Both the position numbers and the translations under genes were made by a program. 64,000 nucleotides of DNA from Caulobacter sp. Root655 (GTDB taxonomy: Bacteria; Pseudomonadota; Alphaproteobacteria; Caulobacterales; Caulobacteraceae): the NCBI RefSeq assembly GCF_001427665.1, contig NZ_LMHC01000022.1, forward strand, positions 27,090-91,089, in the 5' to 3' direction. Under the pieces are notes generated by a model. It made no database searches and had not been told where the DNA came from. It saw only the letters and a program-made list of their open reading frames with translations. Shown here piece after piece: positions 63,612-64,000 of the stretch. The first letter of the stretch is position 1. Each line of letters begins with the position of its first letter.

Positions 63612-63737
63612 CGCTCATCCCGGCGAATGCCGGGACCCAGATCCTACAACGATGAGGATGATTGGAAGGGCTCAGCGCCATTGGCGTCAGCCTCAAAGCC
63701 ATTCCATCTGGGTCCCGGCATTCGCCGGGATGAGCGG
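63612..63737. repeat. Palindromic intergenic repeat, CGCTCATCCCGGCGAATG family
   Basis: CCGCTCATCCCGGCGAATGC to CATTCGCCGGGATGAGCGG with inner GGGACCCAGAT / ATCTGGGTCCC. It shares arms with the 30526 and 31095 copies. It lies between the epimerase and the antitoxin-like ORF, which are convergent. Confidence 0.85.
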
Positions 63738-63772
63738 ATTTCAAGTTCGGACCAACTTGACCGGCGAAGGCT

Positions 63773-63940
63773 CTAGCCGCACTTCGGCATCGGTTTCTCG
63801 TTGGGACCATCCCAAGAGGCCACCCAGGCGACCACATCGTCATGCTCCACGACCTGGCCATCGTCGGCTGCGCGGAGACCTTCGTCGATGGCGAGGCATT
63901 GCCAATCGCTGCCGCTGATAGATGGGGACGGCTTCATCAT
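63773..63940 (-). CDS. Antitoxin-like small protein
   Basis: 55 residues. GGAGG lies just before the tandem ATG start. The second half, LAIDEGLRAADDGQVVEHDD and VVAWVASWDGPNEKPMPKCG, has the form of the C-terminal toxin-binding part of RelB/ParD/CopG-type antitoxins (E-G-x-x-A-x-x-G-x-x-V-x-H-x-x-V-x-x-W). The N-terminal DNA-binding half is too short to be a full ribbon-helix-helix. No toxin ORF is visible in the adjacent 200 bases, which hold a repeat. Confidence 0.5.
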   Translation of the reverse strand: MMKPSPSISGSDWQCLAIDEGLRAADDGQVVEHDDVVAWVASWDGPNEKPMPKCG

Positions 63941-64000
63941 GTCCTCCGCGAGAGGCCGTGACGATAACGCTGCGTCACGGTCGGTTGTAACCCCTACTCC

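Overview
The window looks like chromosomal DNA of a Caulobacter-type alphaproteobacterium. GC is very high, with GC-rich third codon positions. Several genes match the Caulobacter cell-cycle repertoire: a DivJ-like kinase back to back with a CckN-like soluble kinase, an HdaB-like DnaA domain IV protein nearby, and CtrA-type TTAA-N7-TTAA boxes. Other pointers are two TonB-dependent receptors, an HWE kinase, a group III truncated haemoglobin and many palindromic intergenic repeats. I see no phage, integrase, IS element, rRNA or CRISPR array. Gene names come from reading the translations, not from a database search.

Layout. 1-3.3 kb: the end of a GntR/FCD regulator, a YghZ-type aldo/keto reductase, then a LuxR-HTH membrane protein whose gene contains a nested ORF, followed by two small conserved proteins. 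3.4-7.7 kb: an RND efflux adaptor and pump. 7.8-16 kb: YeiH-type exporter, TesA-like esterase divergent from a YbbA/YbbP-like ABC system, and two cell-wall enzymes (M15 carboxypeptidase, L,D-transpeptidase). 16-25.5 kb: TonB receptor, dicarboxylate symporter, DgcA-like racemase, PHA-system protein, low-affinity iron permease-like protein, CPA1 antiporter and MASE1 hybrid kinase. 25.7-28.5 kb: a NitT/TauT-type ABC importer with palindromic repeats on both sides of its ATPase gene. 28.5-33.8 kb: Pro-rich exported protein plus DUF2336, small envelope proteins, a helical-repeat protein with two tandem CtrA boxes upstream, and a DUF2214 protein. 33.9-38.4 kb: a degenerate RNase H-like protein, methylglyoxal synthase, a Tat-signal HisC-like aminotransferase, a long non-coding stretch, and an exported protein pair ending in a strong terminator.

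38.4-48.3 kb: release factor 3, a large TonB receptor, small proteins, truncated haemoglobin overlapping a 2OG-Fe dioxygenase, an HWE hybrid kinase, DUF1491 and an exported protein. 48.4-56.5 kb: divJ and cckN divergent, SufE, a 53-residue membrane protein, TrhO, ArsR plus SDR, two small stress-type proteins, and the DUF6456/HdaB-like pair. 56.6-60.6 kb: KDG kinase and an alginate-lyase-family protein (uronate use), then a DUF885 peptidase. 60.7-64 kb: a low-GC lipoprotein gene, an exported protein, two tandem tRNA-Gly(GCC) genes, an epimerase-like protein and a 55-residue antitoxin-like ORF.

Genes likely to work together are the RND pair, the YbbA/YbbP pair, the ABC importer, the haemoglobin/dioxygenase pair, kdgK with the lyase, and the divJ/cckN/hdaB neighbourhood, which would act on DivK phosphorylation and DnaA activity. 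About 17 palindromic repeats in at least five sequence families fill the gaps. Some lie directly against stop codons and one supplies the apparent ribosome binding site of a gene.
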